This document shows positions 25,976 to 34,710 of a DNA stretch of 45,295 nt, in pieces (the stretch's first letter is position 1; each line of letters opens with the position of its first letter). Where the stretch lies: the NCBI GenBank assembly GCA_012026675.1, contig VEPA01000234.1:1-45295 (forward strand), given 5' to 3'. The notes below the pieces were generated by a model. It did no database searches, was not told where the DNA came from, and worked only from the letters and a program-made list of their open reading frames with translations. The DNA is from Betaproteobacteria bacterium (GTDB lineage: Bacteria > Pseudomonadota > Gammaproteobacteria > Burkholderiales > Rhodocyclaceae). Both the position numbers and the translations under genes were made by a program.

Positions 25976-27508
25976 ATGACCACCATTCGCCAGGACGACT
26001 TCGTCCAGTCCATTGCCGACGCCTTCCAGTTCATCAGCTTCTACCATCCGCTCGACTACATCACGGCGCTCGGCGAAGCCTACGAACGCGAAGAGTCACC
26101 CGCGGCGAAGGACGCCATCGCCCAGATCCTGACCAACAGCCGCATGTCGGCCGAGGGCCATCGTCCGATCTGCCAGGACACCGGCATTGCGCTGGTCTTC
26201 CTCAAGGTCGGCATGAAGGTGCAGTGGGACGCCACGCTGTCGCTGCAGGAAATGGTCAACGAAGGCGTGCGCCGCGCCTACGGCAACGCCGACAATCCGC
26301 TGCGCGCCTCGGTGCTGGCCGATCCGGCAGGCGCCCGCAAGAACACGAAGGACAACACGCCGGCCGTGGTGCATTACGAGATCGTTCCCGGCGACCACGT
26401 CGAAGTCATCTGCGCCGCCAAGGGTGGCGGGTCCGAGGCCAAGGCCAAGTTCGCCATGCTCAACCCTTCCGACGATCTGGTCGAGTGGATACTCAAGACC
26501 GTGCCGACAATGGGTGCCGGCTGGTGCCCGCCCGGTATCCTGGGAGTCGGCATCGGCGGCACGCCGGAAAAGGCCATGCTGCTGGCCAAGGAAGCCATCA
26601 TGGCGCCTGTCGACATCCATGAACTGAAGGCCCGCTGCGCCCGCGGTGACAAAATCACGAGAGCCGAGGAACTGCGCCTCGAACTGCACGAGAAGATCAA
26701 CGCCCTGGGCATCGGCGCCCAGGGCCTCGGCGGCCTGACCACGGTGCTCGACGTCACGGTGCTCGACTACCCCACCCATGCCGCCAACCTGCCGGTGGCG
26801 CTGATCCCCAACTGCGCCGCAACGCGGCACTGCCATTTCCATCTCGACGGCTCCGGCCCGGCCAAACTCGAGGCGCCCAGCCTCGAAGACTGGCCCAAGG
26901 TGACCTGGCAGGCGGATGCCGCCACGGCCACCCGCGTCGACCTGAACAACCTGAGCAAGGCCCAGGTCGCCGCCTGGAAGCCCGGCCAGAAGCTGCTGCT
27001 CAACGGCAGGATGCTCACCGGCCGCGATGCCGCGCACAAGCGCATCGCCGACATGCTGGCCAGGGGCGAAAAGCTGCCGGTCGATTTCACCAACCGGGTC
27101 ATCTACTACGTTGGTCCGGTCGATCCGGTGCGCGACGAAGTGGTCGGCCCGGCCGGCCCCACCACCGCCACGCGGATGGACAAGTTCACTCGCATGATGC
27201 TGGAGAAGACCGGCCTGATCTCGATGATCGGCAAGTCCGAACGCGGTCCCGCCGCGAGCGAGGCGATCAAGGACAACCAGTCGGCCTACCTGATGGCCGT
27301 CGGCGGCGCCGCCTACCTCGTCGCCAAAGCGATACAGTCGGCGAAAGTCGTCGGCTTCGCCGACCTCGGCATGGAAGCCATCTATGAGTTTGACGTGAAG
27401 GACATGCCCGTCACCGTCGCCGTCGATTCGCAGGGCACCTCGGTACACATCACCGGGCCGAAGGAGTGGCAGGCGAAGATAGGCAAGATCCCGGTCAAGG
27501 CGGGCTGA
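25976..27508 (+). CDS. fumA: Class I (4Fe-4S) fumarate hydratase
   Basis: Single-chain class I fumarase, 510 aa, interconverting fumarate and malate in the TCA cycle through an oxygen-sensitive [4Fe-4S] cluster. Three candidate cluster cysteines are visible: Cys66 in RPICQDTG, the Cys in GAGWCPPGILG, and the Cys in IPNCAATRHCHFHLDG. The alpha and beta halves that are separate in archaeal enzymes are joined. The C-terminal half has GPTTATRMDKFTRMM and GDAAYLVAK-like glycine-rich stretches (here GGAAYLVAKAI). The start ATG at 25976 follows yqhA by 12 nt. I use fumA in the generic class I sense; FumB-type cannot be distinguished. Confidence 0.93.
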   Translation: MTTIRQDDFVQSIADAFQFISFYHPLDYITALGEAYEREESPAAKDAIAQILTNSRMSAEGHRPICQDTGIALVFLKVGMKVQWDATLSLQEMVNEGVRRAYGNADNPLRASVLADPAGARKNTKDNTPAVVHYEIVPGDHVEVICAAKGGGSEAKAKFAMLNPSDDLVEWILKTVPTMGAGWCPPGILGVGIGGTPEKAMLLAKEAIMAPVDIHELKARCARGDKITRAEELRLELHEKINALGIGAQGLGGLTTVLDVTVLDYPTHAANLPVALIPNCAATRHCHFHLDGSGPAKLEAPSLEDWPKVTWQADAATATRVDLNNLSKAQVAAWKPGQKLLLNGRMLTGRDAAHKRIADMLARGEKLPVDFTNRVIYYVGPVDPVRDEVVGPAGPTTATRMDKFTRMMLEKTGLISMIGKSERGPAASEAIKDNQSAYLMAVGGAAYLVAKAIQSAKVVGFADLGMEAIYEFDVKDMPVTVAVDSQGTSVHITGPKEWQAKIGKIPVKAG

Positions 27509-27667
27509 TCGCAGAAGGGACCTTGAAGTTCCCCGGCTGAACTGGAAAGAATCCGTGACACTCGAGACGCCCGGTGGACCGCTTATTGCTCGTGCTTGTA
27601 GGTTGCGTCGGCAGGCCAGGCATGGGCAGCTGTTGCAACACCTGAGAATCCAAGGAAAAGGGCACTC

Positions 27668-28444
27668 ATGGTTTTGCTGACGGCCAGGCAGGTGCTAGTG
27701 CGGATTTCGGTGATCATCCTGACCACCGAGTTCCTCATCATGCTTGTGCTGGGAGCTTTTTCCGATTCCCTGAATACCTATGTCGCCGCCGCGCTTGACG
27801 TGGTCATACTCGCCGCTGTGGCGTCACCCCTCATCTACCTGTGGGTCATCCGATCCTTCGTCGTTGCACGCGACGACGCCCTGGCCGAAGTCAGGGCACT
27901 GGCCCTGACCGACCCGCTGACACAAATGCCGAACCGGCGCATGCTGTCGCTGCATCTCGAGAAATTCATCAGCGGAAGCGCGCGGCATCGCGTCCACGGC
28001 GCCCTGCTGCTGATCGATCTCGACGGTTTCAAGGTGATCAACGACACCGACGGCCATGACGCCGGTGACGCCGTCCTTATCGAAGTGGCAAAACGCATAC
28101 AGTCCATCACCCGGGAGGCGGACGTCGCGGCGCGACTCGGCGGGGACGAATTCGTGGTCCTCATCGATCGCCTGGAAATCGACCGTGAAGCCTCACGCGC
28201 GCAGGCATTGCTGCTAGCGGAGCGCCTGATCCAGATCATCAACGCCCCGATCGAATACGCGGGGAAATCGCTCAAGGTCGGCGCCAGCATCGGTGTCCGC
28301 ATGCTCGGCAGCAATCTGGCAAAAACTCAAACTTTGATGTCATCCATGGCCTCCGGCGTCATTTCCGATGCCGATGCCGCCATGTATGGCGCAAAACGGG
28401 CCGGCAAGGGTTGCGCCGCGGTCTTTGACGATCTCGCAGCATGA
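27668..28444 (+). CDS. Membrane diguanylate cyclase (GGDEF)
   Basis: A 258-aa enzyme expected to make cyclic di-GMP from GTP. Two membrane helices (about 10-30 and 39-61) leave almost no periplasmic sensor domain. The GGDEF domain has TDPLTQMPNRR, LIDLDGFKVIND and the active-site GGDEF (158-162). An allosteric I-site RxxD (149-152) lies exactly five residues before it, so product inhibition is likely. Its stop overlaps the murI start by four bases (ATGA). No PAS, HAMP or receiver is present. The 160 bases upstream, after fumA, show no clear terminator or promoter. Confidence 0.9.
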   Translation: MVLLTARQVLVRISVIILTTEFLIMLVLGAFSDSLNTYVAAALDVVILAAVASPLIYLWVIRSFVVARDDALAEVRALALTDPLTQMPNRRMLSLHLEKFISGSARHRVHGALLLIDLDGFKVINDTDGHDAGDAVLIEVAKRIQSITREADVAARLGGDEFVVLIDRLEIDREASRAQALLLAERLIQIINAPIEYAGKSLKVGASIGVRMLGSNLAKTQTLMSSMASGVISDADAAMYGAKRAGKGCAAVFDDLAA

Positions 28445-29208
28445 TCGGCGTCTTCGATTCCGGCCTCGGCGGCCTCTCGGTGCTGGCGGCGCTGGTCGAG
28501 GCCCTGCCGCAGGCAGACTTCACCTACTACGCCGACACCGCCCACGTCCCCTACGGCAACAAGAGCGAAGCGCAGATTCAGCGCCGCGTTCTGGCCATCG
28601 GCGAGTACCTGGCCAACGAGGGCTGCGGCCTGCTGGTGGTGGCCTGCAACACGGCGACGGCCGCCGCGGTTCAGGCCCTGCGCACCGCGCATCCCGGCGT
28701 TCCGGTAGTCGGCGTCGAGCCCGGTATCAAGCCGGCGGCGCAGTCGACAAAAAGCGGTCGCATCGCGGTACTGACCACGGAAGCCACCGCCGGCAGCCAG
28801 CGCCTGAAGCATCTGATCCGCGACCACGCAGGGCCGGTCGAGGTCTTCGTCGAGCCCTGCCCGGGTTGGGCCACCCATGTCGAAATGCTGCAACTGGACG
28901 CTCCGGCACTCGCGGCCGACGTTCGCGCCCGCATCGAGCCGCTGCTGGATCGGGGCGTCGACCGCATCGTGCTCGGCTGCACACATTACAGCTTTCTCGC
29001 GCCGCTGCTGTTGCAAGTCGTCGGCACTCGTGCGCAACTGGTCGATGTTGCCGCCGCGGTGGCGCGCCAGACACGGCGCCTGGCCGCGGACCTCGCCCAC
29101 GGCTCCGGCCGGCTGCATCTGCAGGCCTCGGCGCATCCGGAGCGCCTGCACGCCGCCCTGCCCCGCCTGCATCTTGCTCACATCGCCGCACGCATTCGCC
29201 AGCTCTGA
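28441..29208 (+). CDS. murI: Glutamate racemase
   Basis: Converts L-glutamate to D-glutamate for peptidoglycan, 255 aa. The N-terminus has the active-site start VFDSGLGGLSVL. The two catalytic cysteines are present: Cys69 in VVACNTAT and the second in VLGCTHYSFL. TYYADTAHVPYGNK is the expected substrate-site block. Translation is coupled to the upstream diguanylate cyclase through an ATGA overlap, which is an unusual partner. A perfect GC-rich hairpin follows one base after the stop. Confidence 0.95.
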   Translation: MIGVFDSGLGGLSVLAALVEALPQADFTYYADTAHVPYGNKSEAQIQRRVLAIGEYLANEGCGLLVVACNTATAAAVQALRTAHPGVPVVGVEPGIKPAAQSTKSGRIAVLTTEATAGSQRLKHLIRDHAGPVEVFVEPCPGWATHVEMLQLDAPALAADVRARIEPLLDRGVDRIVLGCTHYSFLAPLLLQVVGTRAQLVDVAAAVARQTRRLAADLAHGSGRLHLQASAHPERLHAALPRLHLAHIAARIRQL

Positions 29209-29228
29209 GCGCGGCAGGGCTGCCGCGC
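29209..29228. terminator. Hairpin between convergent murI and diguanylate cyclase genes
   Basis: GCGCGGCA (29209-29216) pairs perfectly with TGCCGCGC (29221-29228) around the loop GGGC. It sits in the 30-bp gap between converging genes, so it may stop transcription from both sides. Neither flank has a good T-run, so intrinsic termination would be weak. Confidence 0.4.
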
Positions 29229-29238
29229 AGGGGGAAAT

Positions 29239-30411
29239 TTAACCTGGCAGTTCCTGAATCGCGTCGCCAAACGTCACCACCCGGTTGCGGCCATTGCGCT
29301 TGGCCAGATAGAGCGCCTGATCCGCGCATCGAATCAGGCCGTCGGTCGAATCGGAATGATCGGGCGTCCCGGCGATGCCGATCGAGGCGGTAATCCGGAT
29401 GCGCAGTTCGCCGAACGGGACAATCGTTTCGGCGAAGAGCTTCCGCAGGAATTCGCCGCGCTCACGTGCAATATCCAGCGGCATTTTGGGCAGGACAAGC
29501 AGGAACTCCTCGCCTCCATAGCGGCAGACAATGTCCTCGGCGCGGGCGCTGTCGTGCAGCGCCTGGGCGAACACCCGCAGCACCTCGTCGCCGGCCTGAT
29601 GTCCGTAAGTGTCGTTGATCAGCTTGAAGTGATCGATGTCCAGCAGCAACATGGTCATCGGCGTTCCTTCGCGCTTGCAACGCGCCATTTCGCGCTCCAG
29701 CGTGCCCTCCAGGTAGCGGCGATTGAACAGGCCGGTGAGCGAATCGCGGTTGGCCTGCTCGCGGAGCTTGTCCTGCAAATCGTGGATCTGGCTGATCTGC
29801 TCGTGCAATGCGGAGTTCGCATCCTCGAGAATCTGCTTCTGCGAGGCGACCGCGCCCTGCACCTCGTGCAGCCGGCGGATATAGGTGAAGAACTCGACCC
29901 CCATCAGGGAGAGGTAGATCGCCAGGCCGACGATCGATGACAGCGTCACCAGCCCGTTGGTATCTGTGGATAGCTGGAAGGCGACCACCGTGGTGGATGC
30001 CAGGGCGCCGCTGAGAAGCGCCACCGGGCAGATCAGGATGCCCGGCAGGCCGCGCATGATGGTGTGGTTGAGCAGCGTCGCGAGGAACAGGGCGGCCGTG
30101 ATCCACAGCGGGAATCCAAGCCCCGCGGCCCAGGCGCCGGATACCACGGCGTCGACGATCAGGTTGTCGAGTTCGGCCTTTTCGGGTTTGCCGGACCGAC
30201 GCGTGCGCCACTGCATCAGATGCGGATAGACCGCGAACTGGAGCACGAAGGCTGTCCAGAACAAGGCGCCGTGACTGGCCGGAAAAACATGCAGGGCGAT
30301 CGATATCCCGACCAGGGCAAATGCCGCAACCCGCACCCGGTAGCTGTTCACGGCGACCCAATGGTGAGTTTTCGCCAGATCCAGCGTGCCTGCGCTCACA
30401 CCCGACTCCAT
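29239..30411 (-). CDS. MASE2-type membrane diguanylate cyclase
   Basis: A 390-aa cyclic di-GMP synthase. The first ~180 residues hold several hydrophobic helices resembling a MASE2 sensor domain (FALVGISIALHVFP, FWTAFVLQFAVYPHLM). A coiled coil follows (about 185-220, EVQGAVASQKQILEDANSAL), then the GGDEF domain with RDSLTGLFNRRYLEG, LLDIDHFKLINDTYGH and GGEEF (299-303). The I-site RAED (290-293) is five residues upstream, so feedback control is expected. The ATG at 30411 is only 36 nt after the relA stop, on the same strand, suggesting one transcript for both. E. coli DgcT/AdrA share this layout. Confidence 0.9.
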   Translation of the reverse strand: MESGVSAGTLDLAKTHHWVAVNSYRVRVAAFALVGISIALHVFPASHGALFWTAFVLQFAVYPHLMQWRTRRSGKPEKAELDNLIVDAVVSGAWAAGLGFPLWITAALFLATLLNHTIMRGLPGILICPVALLSGALASTTVVAFQLSTDTNGLVTLSSIVGLAIYLSLMGVEFFTYIRRLHEVQGAVASQKQILEDANSALHEQISQIHDLQDKLREQANRDSLTGLFNRRYLEGTLEREMARCKREGTPMTMLLLDIDHFKLINDTYGHQAGDEVLRVFAQALHDSARAEDIVCRYGGEEFLLVLPKMPLDIARERGEFLRKLFAETIVPFGELRIRITASIGIAGTPDHSDSTDGLIRCADQALYLAKRNGRNRVVTFGDAIQELPG

Positions 30412-30446
30412 TCAATCCCCTTTTCGAATCTGCTGTGCGCTGCCAT

Positions 30447-32648
30447 TCAGCCCCGCACCGCGCGAATCACGCCCGGCACCTCATGCAGTAAGGATAACAC
30501 CCTCCCCAGAATGCCCGTGCCCGGCAGCTCGACGACGAAGCTCATGTGGGCGACGCCGGCGCGCGACTGCGTCCGCACCGCCGTGACGTTGATCTTCTCG
30601 CGCGACAGGATGTCCGAAATGTCGCGCAGCAAGCCCTGACGATCGGTGGCATCCACCACTAGGTCGATCGGATAGACCGCACCGGTCTGCTCGCCCCACT
30701 CGGCGCCAATCACGCGCTCGGGATTGCGCGCCGCCATGTTGCGAAAATTCACGCACTCGACGCGATGGATCGAGATGCCCTTGCCGCGCGTGACGAAGCC
30801 GGTGATGGCATCGGGCGGCATCGGCTTGCAGCACTTGCCCATCTGCGTCAGCAAATTGTCCACACCTACCACAAGGATCCGGCTGTCGCCGGCGCGGCTC
30901 TTGCGCGTGTGGATTTCCGGCTCGGGCGGCAGGGGTTCCGCGCCACCGCGCAAGGCCATGTCGATCGCCCGCAAACCGACCTCGCCGCGCGCCGCGCCAA
31001 GGAACAGCGCCTCGGCGGACTTCAGCCCGAGTTTGGCCGCCAGTTCGTCGAGATTGGCCTGGCTCTGACCTTCGCGCTGCAACTCGCGGACGACCAGGCT
31101 GCGCCCCTGCGTGAGCAGTTCCGCCTCGTCCTGCGCCGCAAACCACTGTTTGACCTTGGAGCGCGCGCGCGAGGTCGCGAGATAGCCCTGCGCCGGATTC
31201 AACCAGTCGCGCGACGGCCCGCCGCTCTTGATGCTGACGATCTCGACGCGTTGGCCGTTCTGCAAGGGAGTATTGAGCGAAGCCATGTGGCCGTCGATCT
31301 TCGCCCCGCGACAGCGGTGACCGAGATCGGTATGCAGGCGATAGGCGAAATCCAGCGGCGTGGCGCCGCGCGGCAGATCGATCACCTTGTCCTGCGGCGT
31401 CAGTACATAAATCGTGTCATCCAGTGCGGCACGCTTGAACTGCTGGACCCATTCGGCGGAATCGGCGATTTCATCGCGCCACGACAGCAATTGCCGCAGC
31501 CAGGAAATCTTGTCTTCATAGGCGCCGCTGGCCTTTGCCGAACTGCCCGCCTCCTTGTAGCGCCAGTGGGCCGCCACGCCCAGTTCGGCATGCTCGTGCA
31601 TCTCGCGCGTACGGATCTGCACCTCCAGCGAGCGGCCGTCCGCGTCTTCGACGGCGGTGTGCAGCGAACGATAGAAATTGCCTTTGGGATGCGAGATGTA
31701 GTCGTCGAATTCGCCGTGGATCGGCTGCCACAGGTGATGCACGATGCCCAGTGCCGTGTAGCAATCCTTGATGTCATCGACAATGATGCGCACCGCGCGC
31801 ACGTCATAGACTTCGGCAAAGTCGATATCCTTGCCGCGCATCTTGTTCCAGATGCTGAAGATGTGCTTCGGCCGGCCATAGATCTCGGCGCGCACGCCGA
31901 CGGCAGTCATCTCCGACTTCAGCCTCTCCACCGCGGCAGCAATGAAACCTTCCCGCTCCGAGCGCTTTTCGTCGAGCATCGTCGCGATGCGCTTGTAGGT
32001 TTCCGGTTCCAGGTAGCGAAAGGAAAGATCCTCGAGCTCCCACTTCACGTGCCAGATGCCCAGGCGGTTGGCCAGAGGGGCGTAGATCAGCTGGCTTTCC
32101 CGCGCCATTTCCTCGCGCACGGTGCCCGGCCGGTTGTTGAGGAAGCGCAGGGTCTGCACGCGGCTTGCCAGGCGCAGCAGAACAACGCGGATGTCATCGA
32201 CCATCGCCAGCAGCATCTTGCGCAGGATCTCGGTCTGCGCCTTGACCTCGGCCACGCCTTCGCCCGCGCCGCCGCCCGCCGCCGCACGTGTCAGCGGGCG
32301 CAGCCTGCCCAGCCGGTGCAGCCCCGCCACCAGCCCGGCCACCGTGTCGCCAAAGGCGGCTTTCAGCCGTTCGCCGCAATCCTCGACATGATCGCTGGCG
32401 GCAAACAGCAAGGCGGCGATGCGCGCATCGACGTCGAGATCGAGGGAGGCCACGATCAGGGCCATGCCCAGAGCGTGCTGCAAAATGGGTTCATTGGTGC
32501 CGAGCAGCTTTTCGCCATAGGCCTCGCGCGCCAGCGTCAGCGCCTCGCCCACGCGCGTCGCCGCGGCGTCGGACAGGCCCATGCACAGCCGCGACAGTGC
32601 GGCGGCTTCGCCATTCGACTGCTGCAGGGAATGCACCACGGAGACCAT
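30447..32648 (-). CDS. relA: RelA-type (p)ppGpp synthetase
   Basis: Ribosome-associated stringent-response enzyme, 733 aa. The N-terminal hydrolase-like domain is degenerate: LFAASDHVED has replaced the HDxxED metal site, as in RelA. The synthetase domain has GRPKHIFSIWNKM and DVRAVRIIVDD with YISHPKGNFYRSLHTAV. Then come TGS (TIYVLTPQDKVIDLPRGATP), the zinc-finger region with CCKPMPPD, and a C-terminal ACT domain. I chose the ATG at 32648, giving MVSVVHSLQQ. A longer in-frame ORF runs antisense into mtfA and is not credible. It is followed closely by a diguanylate cyclase gene. Confidence 0.93.
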   Translation of the reverse strand: MVSVVHSLQQSNGEAAALSRLCMGLSDAAATRVGEALTLAREAYGEKLLGTNEPILQHALGMALIVASLDLDVDARIAALLFAASDHVEDCGERLKAAFGDTVAGLVAGLHRLGRLRPLTRAAAGGGAGEGVAEVKAQTEILRKMLLAMVDDIRVVLLRLASRVQTLRFLNNRPGTVREEMARESQLIYAPLANRLGIWHVKWELEDLSFRYLEPETYKRIATMLDEKRSEREGFIAAAVERLKSEMTAVGVRAEIYGRPKHIFSIWNKMRGKDIDFAEVYDVRAVRIIVDDIKDCYTALGIVHHLWQPIHGEFDDYISHPKGNFYRSLHTAVEDADGRSLEVQIRTREMHEHAELGVAAHWRYKEAGSSAKASGAYEDKISWLRQLLSWRDEIADSAEWVQQFKRAALDDTIYVLTPQDKVIDLPRGATPLDFAYRLHTDLGHRCRGAKIDGHMASLNTPLQNGQRVEIVSIKSGGPSRDWLNPAQGYLATSRARSKVKQWFAAQDEAELLTQGRSLVVRELQREGQSQANLDELAAKLGLKSAEALFLGAARGEVGLRAIDMALRGGAEPLPPEPEIHTRKSRAGDSRILVVGVDNLLTQMGKCCKPMPPDAITGFVTRGKGISIHRVECVNFRNMAARNPERVIGAEWGEQTGAVYPIDLVVDATDRQGLLRDISDILSREKINVTAVRTQSRAGVAHMSFVVELPGTGILGRVLSLLHEVPGVIRAVRG

Positions 32649-32819
32649 GCGCTGATTATCCCATGCGCCGCCACTCGGGGTGGATACCCTCCCCGCCACC
32701 TGCATACGGGGACATAATCCCCCCTTCATGAAAACACCGTTCCCTGTTTCAGCCTGGCTGCTGCTGACCCGGGCCAGGCTGTTCCGGCCCCAAATCGGCG
32801 CCAACATCCGGCGCCAACC

Positions 32820-33581
32820 ATGATGCGCAAGTTCCTTGACTGGTGGCGCCGCCGCCAGGGCGATCGCCTCCAGATTGACGAAGCACTTTGGGATCAAGTC
32901 GAAGCCGGCTTGCCCTTTCTCGGCCACCTCCTGCCCGACGAGCGACTTCGCCTGCGCCAGCTTGCCCGCCAGTTCATCGCCGAAAAGCAGTGGAGCGGCG
33001 CGCAGGGACTGCAACTGACACCGCGCATCCAGTTGACCATCGCGCTCCAGGCCTGCCTGCCGATCCTGAATCTGGGGCTCGCCTGGTATTCCGGCTGGGT
33101 CGGCATCGTGGTCTATCCGGGCGACTTCGTGATCCCGCGCCGCATGATCGACGAGGACGGCGTAGTGCACGAGTATGACGACGAAGTCATGGGCGAGGCC
33201 TGGTACGGCGGCCCGGTGCTGATCTCATGGTTCGATCATGCGCAGGACGCCGAGGGCATCAACGTCGTGATCCACGAGTTCGCGCACAAGCTGGACATGA
33301 AAAGCGGCGACGCCGATGGCCTGCCGCCGTTGCACGCAGGCATGTCGCGACAGCGCTGGACCGACGTCATGAGTGCGGCCTTCCGGGACTTTCAGCGGCG
33401 TGTCGATGGTGGCGAAGAGACGCCCCTCGATCCCTACGGTGCAGAACTGCCGACCGAATTCTTTGCCGTCACCAGCGAGGCCTTTTTCGAAACTCCGGAA
33501 TTGCTCAAGAGCGAGTACCCGGAGGTCTATGAGCAATTGCGCAGCTTTTACTGCCAGGATCCGCTGCAGAAGCCTACATAG
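32820..33581 (+). CDS. mtfA: MtfA-like zinc-dependent peptidase (M90 family)
   Basis: A 253-aa cytoplasmic zinc aminopeptidase family member. In E. coli MtfA binds the repressor Mlc and so affects glucose uptake. The zinc motif HEFAHKLD is at 152-159 (His152, Glu153, His156), and a third ligand region ELPTEFFAVTSEAFFE follows. The N-terminus has LWDQVEAGLPFL and LRLRQLARQFIAEK as in the family. Two adjacent ATG codons (32820 and 32823) could start it. No Shine-Dalgarno is seen; a CATAAT at 32713 may be a -10 element. A possible 31-aa ORF at 32728-32823 ends over this start. Confidence 0.88.
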   Translation: MMRKFLDWWRRRQGDRLQIDEALWDQVEAGLPFLGHLLPDERLRLRQLARQFIAEKQWSGAQGLQLTPRIQLTIALQACLPILNLGLAWYSGWVGIVVYPGDFVIPRRMIDEDGVVHEYDDEVMGEAWYGGPVLISWFDHAQDAEGINVVIHEFAHKLDMKSGDADGLPPLHAGMSRQRWTDVMSAAFRDFQRRVDGGEETPLDPYGAELPTEFFAVTSEAFFETPELLKSEYPEVYEQLRSFYCQDPLQKPT

Positions 33582-33596
33582 CCCCTACGCGGTCGC

Positions 33597-33637
33597 AAAA
33601 ATAGAAAAGGGCCACAGGGGAAAACCCTGCAACCCTT
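33597..33637 (-). terminator. Terminator after tRNA-His
   Basis: Downstream of the tRNA on the minus strand, AAGGG and CCCTT close an outer stem around CAGGG-TTTTC-CCCTG, followed by TTTTCTATTTTTG. It starts 9 nt past the encoded CCA. On the plus strand the same region follows the mtfA stop and may also help end that transcript. Confidence 0.75.
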
Positions 33638-33645
33638 GGTATTGG

Positions 33646-33722
33646 TGGGGTGACCGATGGGGCTCGAACCCACGACAACCGGAATCACAATCCGGGACTC
33701 TACCAACTGAGCTACGGCCACC
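33646..33722 (-). tRNA. tRNA-His (anticodon GTG)
   Basis: The minus strand folds into a full cloverleaf of 77 nt. The acceptor stem GTGGCCG pairs with CGGTCAC and is preceded by the histidine-specific extra G(-1), opposite C73. The D-arm has AGCTCAGTTGGTAGAG, the anticodon loop reads TTGTGAT, and the T-arm has GGTTCGAACCC. The CCA end is encoded. A consensus-like promoter lies upstream and a terminator follows. Confidence 0.97.
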
Positions 33723-33772
33723 ACCGAAACTGGGCACCCTGGGGAGGCAACTCCCGGCCGGGCGAAGGCCGA

Positions 33773-33801
33773 ATTATGGGAGATGGAGGGAAAAGAATCA
33801 A
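33773..33801 (-). promoter_or_regulatory. Sigma-70-type promoter for tRNA-His
   Basis: On the minus strand TTGATT (33796-33801) and CATAAT (33773-33778) are spaced by exactly 17 bases. Transcription would begin about 40 nt before the mature tRNA end, leaving a GC-rich leader for RNase P. Confidence 0.65.
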
Positions 33802-33876
33802 GCCTTGAGTCGAGCCAAAGTCGGTGCTGGCAAGACGCCGCGCGCCCTCCGAAGGCACGCAAACTCGAATGGGAGG

Positions 33877-34524
33877 CTATTCAGCCGCCCGTTGCGACGA
33901 AAGTTCCGCCGACAACTTCTCGACCTGGGCGGCCATTTCGCGCAACTCGGCTTCCAGCTTGCGGTTTTGCTCGTTCAAGACGCGTGTGCGTTCCACCACC
34001 TGCTGCTCGAGTTCGTCATTAGCGCGCCGCAGTTCACTCAGCAGGTGGCGCTCCGAATCGGTCAGGTCCTCCGTCACGTCCTGCGTCAGCGCGGCAGCGA
34101 CGTGCCTGTCGAGATCGGGCTCCGCGGCATTGAGCTGATGCGCCATGGCCCGATCCACTACCACAATGTGATGCAGCAACCAATGCACAAGGTACTCGAT
34201 CAGGGTCACCGTAATGTTGCGCCGCCCATGTTCGAAATCTGCCGTCAAGTCCTTGAGCACGCTGCGAAAATAGGCATGTTCTCCCATATGGCGGGTCACC
34301 AGTTCCTGCGAGCATCTGCCACCCGCCATCAGGCGTTCCTCGAAAGCGAAGTGATCCCGCACGTAGTCATTCAGTTCGCCCAGCAGCCGGCGCAGGGTTT
34401 GCGCGCCGGTATCGTCGTGGGTGCTGGCATCGAGGGCATTGATCATGCCCACCAGGGCCTTGTGCTGCTCATCGATCTCGTCAATGCCCAGAGCGAAATC
34501 GCTGCTCCACGCGATAATATGCAT
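33877..34524 (-). CDS. Bacteriohemerythrin with C-terminal coiled coil
   Basis: A 215-aa oxygen-binding di-iron protein. All seven iron ligands can be placed: His21, His58, Glu62, His79, His83, His119 and Asp124, in the motifs IDEQH, HFAFEE, HMGEH and HHIVVVD. Residues about 155-210 form a long heptad-rich coiled coil (LSELRRANDELEQQVVERT), which most short bacteriohemerythrins lack. It may mediate dimerisation or docking. No membrane helix or signalling domain follows. The ATG at 34524 begins MHIIAWSSDF. Oxygen storage or sensing is inferred. It is divergent from truC. Confidence 0.92.
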   Translation of the reverse strand: MHIIAWSSDFALGIDEIDEQHKALVGMINALDASTHDDTGAQTLRRLLGELNDYVRDHFAFEERLMAGGRCSQELVTRHMGEHAYFRSVLKDLTADFEHGRRNITVTLIEYLVHWLLHHIVVVDRAMAHQLNAAEPDLDRHVAAALTQDVTEDLTDSERHLLSELRRANDELEQQVVERTRVLNEQNRKLEAELREMAAQVEKLSAELSSQRAAE

Positions 34525-34710
34525 TACTCATCTCCTCGATACGGATCGGACCGGCAGCTTCGCGAGGCTGCCTCGATCGCTGCTATTCTTGTTCACTGTC
34601 GGCATCCGGGCGCGAGCAATAGCGGAGCGGCCCGTCCGCTACCTTGGGCCAAGACTACTACGAGGCGCAGCAACGGTCAAAACCACCACTTAACTCGCGG
34701 TCCGCACCCC

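Noticed and set aside
32728-32823. 31-aa ORF ending over the mtfA start (TGATG)
   Set aside because: No Shine-Dalgarno and no recognisable sequence; a leader peptide is possible but unsupported.
32649-33170. N-terminal extension of relA
   Set aside because: Antisense to mtfA and unlike RelA; the ATG at 32648 gives the expected N-terminus.
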